Below, one piece after another: positions 15,658 through 22,941 of a DNA stretch of 64,000 nucleotides. Both the position numbers and the translations under genes were made by a program. The notes below the pieces were generated by a model. That model worked only from the letters and a program-made list of their open reading frames with translations. It ran no database searches and was not told where the DNA came from. The stretch's first letter is position 1. The number at the start of each line of letters is the position of its first letter. This DNA is from Rhodoferax potami (lineage in GTDB: Bacteria > Pseudomonadota > Gammaproteobacteria > Burkholderiales > Burkholderiaceae_C): positions 3,224,001 through 3,288,000 of the forward strand of contig NZ_JAVBIJ010000001.1 in assembly GCF_032193765.1 (NCBI RefSeq), written 5' to 3'.

Positions 15658-16983
15658 ATGAAAATTATTGTTCTCGGCGCAGGCACCATCGGCATTTGCA
15701 CAGCGTGGCATTTGTTGGAACTCGGCCACGAAGTCACGGTGGTCGAGCGTCAAGCCGACGCCGCCTTGGAAACCAGTTTCGCCAACGGCGCGCAAATCTC
15801 GGTGAGTTACTGCGAACCCTGGGCCAACAAAGAGGCGCCGCTCAAGGCCCTCAAGTGGATGCTCAGCAAAGAAGCGCCGCTCCTGTTCCGCCCCCAGAAC
15901 CCCTTCGGCCCCGGCCTGCACCAATACAGCTGGGGCTTGCAGTTTTTGGCGAACTGCAACGACGCTGCATTTGAGCGCAATGTGCAGCAGCTCGTAGCCC
16001 TGGGCGCTTACAGCCACGCCGCTTTGAAGGATGTGGTCGCCAGCACCGGCATTCAGTACAACCGCCTAGAGCGCGGCATTGCGCACTATTACTGCGACCA
16101 GAAGTCGTTTGACACGGCGGGCGACGCCGCTGCGCTGATGCGCAAGTACGGCGTGAACCGCAAAGTCATCAGCAAAGAAGAGTTCCTGAAGATCGAGCCG
16201 GCCTACCGCCAGTTCGCACACCAGATCGTGGGCGGCACCATCACCCCCAGCGACGAGTCCGGCGACTGCAAGGTGTTCACCCAGGAGCTGGCCAAGCTGT
16301 GCGCAGCCCGTGGCGCCGAGTTCTTGTATGAGTACAGCGTAGAGCAGCTCAATACCGACGGCGGCGCTATCAAATCAGTAGCTGTTCGCGCACTTTCCTC
16401 GGGCGCCAAAGGCCAAAATGTGCCCGGATCATTCAAGGTACTGAAGGCAGACCATGTGGTGGTGGCCACCGGCTCCTACACCGCGCCGCTGTTGCGCACT
16501 GTGGGTGTGAACTTGCCGATTTACCCCGGCAAAGGCTACAGCGCCACCTTCAAGATCTTGAAGCCCGAGCTGGCGCCGCTGGTCTCCACGATTGACGACG
16601 CCAAGAAGGTGGCCATCAGCCGCTTGGGCGATGAGCTGCGTGTGGCCGGCACCATCGAGGTCGGCGGCTTCGACCTGACGCTGGATTCGCCCGTGGCCAA
16701 GGCGCGCTGCCACATGCTGTCCCGCCGGATTGAAGAAGTGTTGCCCGGCGTGTGCGACACCCGCACCGAAGAACAAGGCGGCCAGCCCCAGTATTGGACC
16801 GGCCTGCGCCCTGCTACCCCCACCAACATTCCCTACATCGGCCAATCGCCGGTCAAGGGCGTGTGGGTCAATGCCGGTCACGGCACTCTGGGGTGGACGC
16901 ATGGCGCGGGGTCGGGCAAGGCGATTGCGGAGCTGATCCACGGGATGAAGCCGCAGATGAACTTCAAGTTCTACGGGGCGTAG
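15658..16983 (+). CDS. dadA: D-amino acid dehydrogenase, small subunit
   Basis: A 441-residue FAD-dependent membrane-associated dehydrogenase that deaminates D-amino acids (mainly D-alanine) to 2-oxo acids and passes electrons to the respiratory chain. The N-terminal dinucleotide fold is KIIVLGAGTIGICTAWHLLE, followed by the FAD contact VVERQADAALETSFANGAQIS. The C-terminal half contains GLRPATPTNIPYIG and a GHGTLGWTHGAGSG flavin-binding end. Between about residues 237 and 254 (IKSVAVRALSSGAKGQNV) the protein has an extra loop compared with Escherichia coli DadA. This loop coincides exactly with a dispersed palindromic element (16366-16419), which appears to have been inserted in frame. ATG 15658 has no clear ribosome binding site. 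Confidence 0.92.
   Translation: MKIIVLGAGTIGICTAWHLLELGHEVTVVERQADAALETSFANGAQISVSYCEPWANKEAPLKALKWMLSKEAPLLFRPQNPFGPGLHQYSWGLQFLANCNDAAFERNVQQLVALGAYSHAALKDVVASTGIQYNRLERGIAHYYCDQKSFDTAGDAAALMRKYGVNRKVISKEEFLKIEPAYRQFAHQIVGGTITPSDESGDCKVFTQELAKLCAARGAEFLYEYSVEQLNTDGGAIKSVAVRALSSGAKGQNVPGSFKVLKADHVVVATGSYTAPLLRTVGVNLPIYPGKGYSATFKILKPELAPLVSTIDDAKKVAISRLGDELRVAGTIEVGGFDLTLDSPVAKARCHMLSRRIEEVLPGVCDTRTEEQGGQPQYWTGLRPATPTNIPYIGQSPVKGVWVNAGHGTLGWTHGAGSGKAIAELIHGMKPQMNFKFYGA
16366..16419 (+). repeat. Dispersed palindromic element, copy C, inside dadA
   Basis: GCTATCAAATCAGTAGCTG, TTCGCGCACTTTC, GGGCGCCAAAGGCCAAAAT: it aligns along its length with the copies at 7908 and 47147 and is AT-rich against the gene. 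It keeps the reading frame and encodes an extra loop in DadA. Confidence 0.7.
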
Positions 16984-17032
16984 GCCTGACTTTTCCTTTC
17001 TTCGGGTGCAGGTTCACTACCTTGCTTGGCGG

Positions 17033-17122
17033 GAGCTAGCGGGGTAGGCGTTCTGCTCCGTGTCCCCCGGCCGCTTTGCGGCCTCCTCCTTGACCTGCGC
17101 AGAACACCTACCCCGCCAGCTC
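17033..17122. repeat. Nested inverted-repeat unit 1
   Basis: Outer arms of 24 bp (17033-17056 and 17099-17122, two mismatches) enclose a core at 17060-17096. The core contains a smaller hairpin (GGCCGC...TGCGGCC) and the string CTCCTCCTTGACCT. The same core recurs, inverted, in unit 2. No protein is encoded here. Confidence 0.8.
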
Positions 17123-17167
17123 TTGCGCGAACTTGGTGTGCTGACTCAGAAGAGATCAAACCCTCTA

Positions 17168-17261
17168 GCGTGGGGCGGGGGTGTGCGCTGAAGCGAGGTC
17201 AAGGAGGAGGCCGCAGCGCGGCCGGGGGACACGAGCGCAAGCGCACACCCCCGCTCCACGC
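17168..17261. repeat. Nested inverted-repeat unit 2 (core inverted relative to unit 1)
   Basis: Outer arms GCGTGGGGCGGGGGTGTGCGCT (17168-17189) and its near complement (17240-17261). Within lies a core at 17195-17232 that is the reverse complement of the core of unit 1 with about two changes in 37 bases. The outer arms differ in sequence from those of unit 1 but hold the same position. Together the two units fill the gap between dadA and the convergent LysR gene. Confidence 0.8.
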
Positions 17262-17284
17262 GGGCGCGAACACAATCGCTGCAA

Positions 17285-18220
17285 TTACCCCCCGTGCGCC
17301 CGCGCCAAACATGCCTGAAACGCCAACGTCGCCCGGCTCGGCTGGGGTGACTTGCGCGTGATGGCAAAAAACTGGCAGGCGTAACTCAGCAAATCAGGCC
17401 GCACGGCTTGCATCAGGCCGCGGCGTACAAAGCTCTCGGCATAGTGATCGGGCAAAAACCCCAGAAACTGGCCTGAGAGGATCAGCGTCGCAATCGACTC
17501 CTGGTCAAACCCCGTGGCACGGCGCGGCAGGCGCATGCGCTGGCTCAGCTCCATGTTGGGCGAGTGGTAGCCCAGCCCCGCAAACTCGTATTTAGGCAAA
17601 GTCTCCCAGTTCAGGGCGCTCTGATCCGCGTTCCACAGCGCATGCCGAGTGCCGCAGTACAGCAGCATGTGCTCGTCAAACAAGGGGGTGTAGTCCAACA
17701 CATCCGACGCGCGGTGGCCGGGGATGATGCCTACATGGAACTGCCCGTCCAGCACCCCGCGCTCGATGGCGGTGAGGGTGGCCACATGCAGGTTCAGCCC
17801 CACATCGGGGGCTTCTGCGTGGAAGTGAGCGATGGCTTCGGCAATGTGGCTCGCCGGGTTGCTGGCGGTTTTGTCGAACACCGCCACCTGCAGTTGCCCG
17901 CCCATGCGCTGGTGGATTTCGTCCACGCTGCTGCGGAATGCGTCGGTCGCAGCCAGCAACTGGGTGGTCTGGGCATAGATTTTTTCGCCCTCGGCGGTGA
18001 GCGCAAACCCGGCCCGGCCACGCCGGCACAGGGTCAGGCCGAGGCGGGTTTCCAGGTCTTTGATGTGGCGGCTCACCGTGGACGTGCCGATGTTGAGCTC
18101 CAGCTCGGCGGCAGCCATGCCTCCGCAATCGACCACCGCCTTGAAGACGCGTAGCAAGCGCAAATCCATGTCACTGATCTGGCCGAGAACGGCCTTGTTT
18201 TTAGAGGGCGAAGCTTTCAT
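17285..18220 (-). CDS. LysR-family regulator, probable regulator of the adjacent aminotransferase
   Basis: A 311-residue LysR protein. The helix-turn-helix is at about residues 18-77 (MDLRLLRVFKAVVDCGGMAA, then TSTVSRHIKDLETRLG), with a standard effector-binding domain after it. It is divergent from the beta-alanine aminotransferase gene, the usual position of a LysR activator relative to its target. I use ATG 18220, near the start of the conserved domain; the frame is open further upstream through a repetitive GC-rich stretch, so the start is not certain. Beta-alanine or a related amine is a reasonable effector guess from context only. Confidence 0.88.
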   Translation of the reverse strand: MKASPSKNKAVLGQISDMDLRLLRVFKAVVDCGGMAAAELELNIGTSTVSRHIKDLETRLGLTLCRRGRAGFALTAEGEKIYAQTTQLLAATDAFRSSVDEIHQRMGGQLQVAVFDKTASNPASHIAEAIAHFHAEAPDVGLNLHVATLTAIERGVLDGQFHVGIIPGHRASDVLDYTPLFDEHMLLYCGTRHALWNADQSALNWETLPKYEFAGLGYHSPNMELSQRMRLPRRATGFDQESIATLILSGQFLGFLPDHYAESFVRRGLMQAVRPDLLSYACQFFAITRKSPQPSRATLAFQACLARAHGG

Positions 18221-18295
18221 CGCCGGGCCGCCCCAAGATGAAAGGCGCCCCCTTGGGGGGCAGCGACCCACATGCAATGGGGAAGCGTGGGGGCA
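18221..18295. repeat. GC-rich repetitive stretch in the LysR/aminotransferase promoter gap
   Basis: It contains GCGCCCCCTTGGGGGGCAGC (an imperfect hairpin) and ends AAGCGTGGGGGC, with GGGCCGCCCCAAGATG at the other end. Strings of this kind are, from memory, common between genes in Comamonadaceae. No second copy is visible in this window, so the repeat call rests on that memory. Confidence 0.4.
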
Positions 18296-18321
18296 AAAGT
18301 TACTTTCATAGTTTGCGAAGT

Positions 18322-18335
18322 AAATAGTGCTATTT
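18322..18335. promoter_or_regulatory. Candidate LysR operator upstream of the aminotransferase gene
   Basis: AAATAG-TG-CTATTT has perfect 6-bp arms in the AT-rich part of the divergent promoter gap, 82 bases upstream of the aminotransferase start. Its size and position suit a LysR site. Confidence 0.4.
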
Positions 18336-18416
18336 GTGACTTTATAAGAGTAACAGAGCCACCCACAATGCACTATCGCCCCATAAGGCTTACCCACACC
18401 ACCCTCTGGAGTTCCC

Positions 18417-19793
18417 ATGAAGCTCAATGACACCAGCAGCAACGCCACTGGCGAGGCAGTAACCAGCACATCCACCTTTCCCATGTCCCGCGAGTGGATG
18501 GAATCGCACTGGATGGCCTTTACCGGCAACCGCGATTTCAAAGCCAACCCGCGCATGATGGTGAGTGCCCAAGGCGCTTACTTCACCGACTCCAACGGCA
18601 AGAAGATTTTTGACGGCCTCTCCGGCCTTTGGTGCGCGGGCCTGGGCCACGGCCGCCGCGAGATTACCGAGGCGGTGAGCAAGCAGATCGGCACCCTGGA
18701 TTTCTCGCCCGCGTTCCAGTTCGGCCACCCTTTGTCGTTTGAGTTGTCCAACAAGATTGTCGAGCTCATGCCCCAAGGCCTGGACCATGTGTTTTACACC
18801 GGCTCCGGCTCCGAGTCGGCTGACACCGCACTCAAAATGGCCCGCGCTTACTGGCGCGCCAAGGGCATGGGCACCAAAACACGCCTGATCGGCCGCGAGA
18901 AGGGTTACCACGGCGTGAACTTCGGCGGCATTTCGGTCGGCGGCCTGCCGGCCAACCGCAAGACCTTCGGCCAAGGCATTGAGGCGGACCACCTGGCCCA
19001 CACCCAGCTGGCCTCCAACGCATTCAGCCACGGCCTGCCTGAAAAAGGGGGAGACATGGCGGACGAACTGCTGCGCCTGATTGCCCTGCACGACGCGTCC
19101 AACATTGCCGCGGTGATTGTGGAGCCAATGTCCGGCTCGGCCGGTGTGGTGGTGCCGCCCGTGGGCTACCTTCAGCGCCTGCGCGAAATCTGCACCCAGA
19201 ACAACATCCTGCTGATTTTTGATGAAGTGATCACCGGTTTCGGCCGCCTGGGCGCTTACACCGGCGCAGGTTACTTCGGCGTGGTGCCGGACATCCTGAA
19301 CGCCGCCAAGCAAATCACCAATGGCGCGCAGCCTCTGGGTGTAGTGGTGGCCAAGAAAGAGATCTACGACACCTTCATGGCAGCCGGCGGCCCCGACTAC
19401 ATGCTGGAATTCCCCCACGGCTACACCTACTCCGCCCACCCCGTGGCTTGCGCCGCCGGCATTGCGGCACTGGACATTCTGGTCAAGGAAAACATGGTGG
19501 AGCGCGTGGCAGCTTTGGCGCCTTACTTCGAGAAAGCGGTACACAGCCTGCGCGGCGCCAAACACATCACCGACATCCGCAACCTCGGTCTGTCGGCCGG
19601 CTTCACCCTGGCTGCCGTGCCCGGCGAGCCTGCCAAGCGCCCCTACGAGGTGGCCATGCGCTGCCTGGACAAGGGCTTCTATGTGCGATACGCCGGTGAC
19701 TGCATTGCGCTGGCGCCACCCTTCATCACCACCGAGGCCGAAATCGACAGCCTGGTCAACGCCTTGGGCGAAGCCATCAACGCGACCGCCTGA
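18417..19793 (+). CDS. bauA: Beta-alanine (omega-amino acid):pyruvate aminotransferase
   Basis: A 458-residue class III PLP-dependent aminotransferase that moves the amino group of beta-alanine (or 3-aminoisobutyrate) to pyruvate, giving malonate semialdehyde and alanine. The PLP-binding Asp is in IFDEVITGFGRLG (D269) and the Schiff-base Lys in LNAAKQITNGAQP (K298). The substrate-site segment LWCAGLGHGRREI and the N-terminal WMESHWMAFTGNRDF follow the omega-amino acid:pyruvate type. It is followed, after a palindromic repeat, by mmsA, which handles the semialdehyde. It probably serves the pyrimidine pathway encoded at 37-42.6 kb. Confidence 0.92.
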   Translation: MKLNDTSSNATGEAVTSTSTFPMSREWMESHWMAFTGNRDFKANPRMMVSAQGAYFTDSNGKKIFDGLSGLWCAGLGHGRREITEAVSKQIGTLDFSPAFQFGHPLSFELSNKIVELMPQGLDHVFYTGSGSESADTALKMARAYWRAKGMGTKTRLIGREKGYHGVNFGGISVGGLPANRKTFGQGIEADHLAHTQLASNAFSHGLPEKGGDMADELLRLIALHDASNIAAVIVEPMSGSAGVVVPPVGYLQRLREICTQNNILLIFDEVITGFGRLGAYTGAGYFGVVPDILNAAKQITNGAQPLGVVVAKKEIYDTFMAAGGPDYMLEFPHGYTYSAHPVACAAGIAALDILVKENMVERVAALAPYFEKAVHSLRGAKHITDIRNLGLSAGFTLAAVPGEPAKRPYEVAMRCLDKGFYVRYAGDCIALAPPFITTEAEIDSLVNALGEAINATA

Positions 19794-19809
19794 AGCAAAA
19801 CACCTACTC

Positions 19810-19867
19810 GCTATCCTTTTTATAGCTGCTTGCGTATATTCTCTGTGCGCTTGCAGCCCTTTTGACT
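19810..19867 (+). repeat. Dispersed palindromic element, copy D
   Basis: GCTATCCTTTTTATAGCTGCTTGCG, then TGCGCTTGCAGC and CCTTTTGACTC. The 3' tail TTTGACTCT is shared with the copy at 7908. It fills most of the gap between the aminotransferase and mmsA, and the mmsA start follows 13 bases later without a visible ribosome binding site. Confidence 0.75.
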
Positions 19868-19880
19868 CTTAAATCTCTCT

Positions 19881-21386
19881 ATGTCTCAACTCCCCACAGT
19901 CGGCCACCTCATCGGCGGCAAGATCATCACCACTGGCGATCGCGCGCAAGACGTCTTCAACCCCGCCACCGGCAAAGCCGAGAAGCGCGTGCTGCTGGCC
20001 CCCAAAGCCACGGTAGAAGAAGCCATTGCTAATGCTCAAGCGGCCTTCCCCGCCTGGCGCAACACACCTCCGCTCAAGCGTGCCCGCGTGATGAGCAACC
20101 TCAAAGTCTTGCTGGAAAAGCACGCTGAAGAACTCTGCGCCCTGATCACCGCCGAACACGGCAAGGTGCTCTCTGACGCCTTGGGTGAACTGCAGCGCGG
20201 CATTGAGAACGTGGAATACGCGTCTTACGCGCCCGAGCTGCTCAAAGGCGAGCACAGCAAAAACGTGGGGCCCGCCATCGACAGCTGGTCTGAGTTCCAA
20301 GCGCTGGGCGTCACAGCTGGCATCACGCCCTTTAACTTCCCGGCCATGGTGCCTTTGTGGATGTGGCCCATGGCCGTGGCCTGCGGCAACACTTTCATCC
20401 TGAAACCCTCCGAGCGTGACCCGAGCTCCACCTTGCGCATCGCCGAGCTGGCACTCGAAGCCGGACTGCCACCGGGCGTGCTCAACGTGGTCAACGGCGA
20501 CAAAGAAGCCGTGGACACGCTCTTGCGCGACCCGCGCGTGAAGGCCGTGAGCTTTGTCGGCTCCACCCCGATTGCCGAATACATCTACGCTGAAGGCTGC
20601 AAACACGGCAAACGTGTGCAAGCCCTAGGCGGCGCCAAGAACCACGCGGTAGTCATGCCCGACGCCGACGTCGCCAATGCCGTGAGTGCGCTCATGGGCG
20701 CAGCCTACGGCTCCTGCGGCGAGCGCTGCATGGCCATCCCGCTGGTGGTGGCGGTGGGTGACGCCACCGCGGACGCGGTAATTGAAGGCCTGAAGACCGA
20801 GATCGCCAAGATGAAAGTGGGCCCCGGCACCGCCCCCGGCATGGACATGGGCCCGCTGGTCACCAAGCCGCACTTCGAAAAGGTGAAGGGCTATGTGGAC
20901 CAGGGCGTGAAAGAAGGCGCCACACTGGTGGTGGACGGCCGCGGCCTGAAAGTGGCCGGCCATGAAGACGGCTACTACCTCGGCCCTTGCCTGTTTGACA
21001 ACGTCAAGCCGGGCATGGTGATTTACCAGGAAGAAATCTTTGGCCCTGTGTTGGGCGTGGTGCGCGTCAAAACCTTGCAAGAGGCCATGGACATGATCGA
21101 CGCCCACGAATACGGCAACGGCACCTGCATCTTCACCCGTGACGGTGAAGCCGCTCGTTACTTCACCGACAACATTCTGGTCGGCATGGTGGGGGTGAAC
21201 GTGCCCTTGCCGGTGCCCGTGGCTTACCACTCGTTCGGCGGCTGGAAGCGCAGCCTGTTCGGCGACCTGCACGCCTACGGACCGGACGCAGTGCGTTTCT
21301 ATACCAAGCGCAAGACCATCACCCAGCGCTGGCCTAGTGCCGGTGTGCGTGAGGGTGCGGTGTTCAACTTTCCGAGCAGCCGCTGA
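19881..21386 (+). CDS. mmsA: Methylmalonate-semialdehyde dehydrogenase (CoA-acylating)
   Basis: A 501-residue aldehyde dehydrogenase that converts malonate or methylmalonate semialdehyde, with CoA and NAD, to acetyl-CoA or propionyl-CoA with loss of CO2. Family marks are the N-terminal VGHLIGGK, the segment FNFPAMVPLWMWPMA at about 151-165, the cofactor Lys in FILKPSERDPS, and the catalytic Cys283 in SCGERCMAI. It lacks the general-base Glu of hydrolytic ALDHs (GAKNH occupies that site), which fits the CoA-acylating type. It follows bauA on the same strand and completes beta-alanine degradation. Confidence 0.94.
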   Translation: MSQLPTVGHLIGGKIITTGDRAQDVFNPATGKAEKRVLLAPKATVEEAIANAQAAFPAWRNTPPLKRARVMSNLKVLLEKHAEELCALITAEHGKVLSDALGELQRGIENVEYASYAPELLKGEHSKNVGPAIDSWSEFQALGVTAGITPFNFPAMVPLWMWPMAVACGNTFILKPSERDPSSTLRIAELALEAGLPPGVLNVVNGDKEAVDTLLRDPRVKAVSFVGSTPIAEYIYAEGCKHGKRVQALGGAKNHAVVMPDADVANAVSALMGAAYGSCGERCMAIPLVVAVGDATADAVIEGLKTEIAKMKVGPGTAPGMDMGPLVTKPHFEKVKGYVDQGVKEGATLVVDGRGLKVAGHEDGYYLGPCLFDNVKPGMVIYQEEIFGPVLGVVRVKTLQEAMDMIDAHEYGNGTCIFTRDGEAARYFTDNILVGMVGVNVPLPVPVAYHSFGGWKRSLFGDLHAYGPDAVRFYTKRKTITQRWPSAGVREGAVFNFPSSR

Positions 21387-21444
21387 GTCTGAAGTGCGCC
21401 CGGCCACCGCCGGGCTTGCACGCTCCACGGACCCGCCCAAAAGC

Positions 21445-21476
21445 AAAAAGGCTTGTCATTCGACAAGCCTTTTTTT
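21445..21476 (+). terminator. Strong terminator between mmsA and the PEP-CTERM genes
   Basis: AGGCTTGTC, loop ATTC, GACAAGCCT, then T6, with an A-run on the other side, so it can serve both convergent transcripts. Confidence 0.88.
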
Positions 21477-21509
21477 CGGTAGAGCCATGCAGACCAGCCG
21501 CTAGCGTCC

Positions 21510-21680
21510 TTACTTGAAACGACGTCGCGCAATCGTCGCCATCAATCCCAAGCCAGCCAATACCAAACCGCCGGAACTGGCATCAGGCGTCACCAGCTGC
21601 ATCGCGTCGGGGCCGGCAGTCTGAACTGCCCAAGCGGGTAGCGCAGCCACTGCGAGTAACAGCAGTAATTTGATCTTCAT
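21510..21680 (-). CDS. Minimal PEP-CTERM-like protein, 56 aa, without a passenger domain
   Basis: The start at 21680 has GGAGG 6 bases upstream. The product has a signal peptide (MKIKLLLLLAVAALPAWA), a linker of about 20 residues, then a hydrophobic helix and an Arg cluster (GGLVLAGLGLMATIARRRFK). The C-terminal helix is nearly the same as the sorting anchors of the two neighbours ([15 protein letters not shown] and [16 protein letters not shown]), but the Pro-Glu-Pro triplet is replaced by TPD. It resembles a PEP-CTERM protein reduced to its export and anchor parts. Whether exosortase recognises it is unknown. The gene is transcribed away from the terminator-bearing gene upstream and has its own upstream motif at 21728-21754. 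Confidence 0.7.
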   Translation of the reverse strand: MKIKLLLLLAVAALPAWAVQTAGPDAMQLVTPDASSGGLVLAGLGLMATIARRRFK

Positions 21681-21727
21681 AAGGCCTCCGGAAAGATGTG
21701 TGACGAGGTCAGTATTAACCCTATGCT

Positions 21728-21754
21728 GCATTGCAGCAATAGTCCATTCGGACC
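21728..21754 (-). promoter_or_regulatory. Conserved upstream motif of PEP-CTERM genes, copy 1
   Basis: On the plus strand it reads GCATTGCAGCAATAGT then CCATTCGGACC. It matches the motif at 22875-22901, which lies the same way relative to another PEP-CTERM gene. It is 48 bases upstream of the 56-aa gene. Confidence 0.55.
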
Positions 21755-21781
21755 CATCACACCCGCTCCAACACCCCCAAC

Positions 21782-21807
21782 AAAAAGGCCTGCACAAGGC
21801 AGGCCTT
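21782..21807 (-). terminator. Terminator after the second PEP-CTERM gene
   Basis: On the minus strand AAGGCCTGC, a short loop, GCAGGCCTT and a T-run, about 22 bases past the stop of the gene ending at 21829. Confidence 0.8.
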
Positions 21808-21828
21808 CCGGAAGCAAAGGCGCTTGGT

Positions 21829-22326
21829 TTACGCAGATTTTTGACGGCCGCGCTTGGCAGCAACGCCCACCAGACCCAAACCAGCGAGCAACAAAGCAAA
21901 GGATTCTGGCTCAGGCACAGCACTAACAGTTCCGTTGAAAGCTACTACCGCACCTTTGGCGGTATTTGGCAATGCGGTGCTGGTACCCGTCACCTTGAGG
22001 GTGTAGGCTTGGCCGGCCAACAAGCTAAATGCGTGGTTTGCGCCATCGTTCACTAGGATAGTGCGATTGCCGCCCGCATTGCTGGAACTGAATGCCGCAA
22101 GTTGGATAGCTCCGGACCACAAGGAGGCCGACAGAGCAGAGAACTGGCTTGCGAGACCCGTTACACGCAGAACGAGCTTGTCGGTCGTTGTAGGCGTCAC
22201 CACAAAGGATTCAGTGAAGGCGCCGTTGGTGGCTTCTTCGAAGGAGGCGCTGGTGCTGGCTGCCTGGCTGTTCGCAGCCGCTGCCAATACAGCTGCTGCT
22301 GCGATTGCTTGGATAGTTTTTTTCAT
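21829..22326 (-). CDS. PEP-CTERM sorting domain protein
   Basis: A 165-residue exported protein. The signal peptide is MKKTIQAIAAAAVLAAAANSQA. The Ser/Thr/Asn-rich body has alternating hydrophobic residues typical of a small beta-sandwich, and the C-terminal sorting signal is [20 protein letters not shown] followed by KRGRQK. Such proteins are cut and anchored by exosortase and are tied to exopolysaccharide or biofilm matrix. The start at 22326 has AGGGGATC upstream, and the gene begins 13 bases after the stop of the next PEP-CTERM gene, so the two are co-transcribed. The passenger's function is unknown. Confidence 0.9.
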   Translation of the reverse strand: MKKTIQAIAAAAVLAAAANSQAASTSASFEEATNGAFTESFVVTPTTTDKLVLRVTGLASQFSALSASLWSGAIQLAAFSSSNAGGNRTILVNDGANHAFSLLAGQAYTLKVTGTSTALPNTAKGAVVAFNGTVSAVPEPESFALLLAGLGLVGVAAKRGRQKSA

Positions 22327-22339
22327 GCGGATCCCCTGA

Positions 22340-22825
22340 TTATTTGGATTGGCGACGGCGAGCGACAGCACCCATCAAGCCCAGACCGGCCAAGAGAAGC
22401 GCGTAAGTTTCAGGTTCCGGTACCGGAGCCAATGTCACGGTGTAAGACGCTGCTTCGCCGTAACCGGACAACTTAAACCAGTAGGTGCCGCCGGGTGTGA
22501 GGTTGAAGGTGGATTGGTAAGAAGCCACATCCAAACCGCTCAGGCTACCGGTAATAGGCAGAGGGATAGCAGAACCTTGGCCCACGGTTAAGTAGGTGTC
22601 CAAGCCCGAGCCGACATAGTCCACGGCAAAGTAACCACCCGTCACGCCAGTGAATTGGCTCGGCAGGGTGAAGGTGTACAGATCGTCAAATGTGCCTGAC
22701 ACCTCTACGGTGTTTTGGTAGGTGTTACCCAAAGCGCCGATGTTGAAAGTCGCGGCCTGAGCCACTGCGGCAGACGCTACGAGCGTTAGCGCTAGGGCTG
22801 CTTTTTTCACCAAAGATTTGTACAC
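22340..22825 (-). CDS. PEP-CTERM sorting domain protein, pre-peptidase-like beta body
   Basis: A 161-residue exported protein with a signal peptide ([20 protein letters not shown]...AQA), a body of beta strands, and the sorting signal [20 protein letters not shown] followed by ARRRQSK. Body segments such as [17 protein letters not shown] and [16 protein letters not shown] resemble small FxDxA-type PEP-CTERM proteins. The start is GTG at 22825 with GGGAGAAG upstream. It is the first gene of a two-gene unit with the one ending at 21829. A motif shared with the 56-aa gene lies 50-76 bases upstream. Confidence 0.9.
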   Translation of the reverse strand: MYKSLVKKAALALTLVASAAVAQAATFNIGALGNTYQNTVEVSGTFDDLYTFTLPSQFTGVTGGYFAVDYVGSGLDTYLTVGQGSAIPLPITGSLSGLDVASYQSTFNLTPGGTYWFKLSGYGEAASYTVTLAPVPEPETYALLLAGLGLMGAVARRRQSK

Positions 22826-22874
22826 AGACTTCTCCCATCAAATTTCAGAATGAGCGAAGTGTCGGTTTTTTGCG

Positions 22875-22901
22875 GCACTGCAGCAATAGTGCGATCGGAC
22901 T
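22875..22901 (-). promoter_or_regulatory. Conserved upstream motif of PEP-CTERM genes, copy 2
   Basis: GCACTGCAGCAATAGT then GCGATCGGACT on the plus strand. 22 of 27 bases agree with the motif at 21728-21754. It lies between the PEP-CTERM gene and the divergent luciferase-like gene. Confidence 0.55.
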
Positions 22902-22941
22902 ATCGGCAACATGGCTTTACGGCTTTCGCGACAATCCTTAC

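Noticed and set aside
22880..22896. Sigma-54 promoter for the PEP-CTERM genes
   Set aside because: TCGCAC-N5-CTGCA (minus strand) is near the consensus, but the G-G at -24 is missing, and in the second copy of the motif the spacing is one base off. The motif is reported only as a conserved element.
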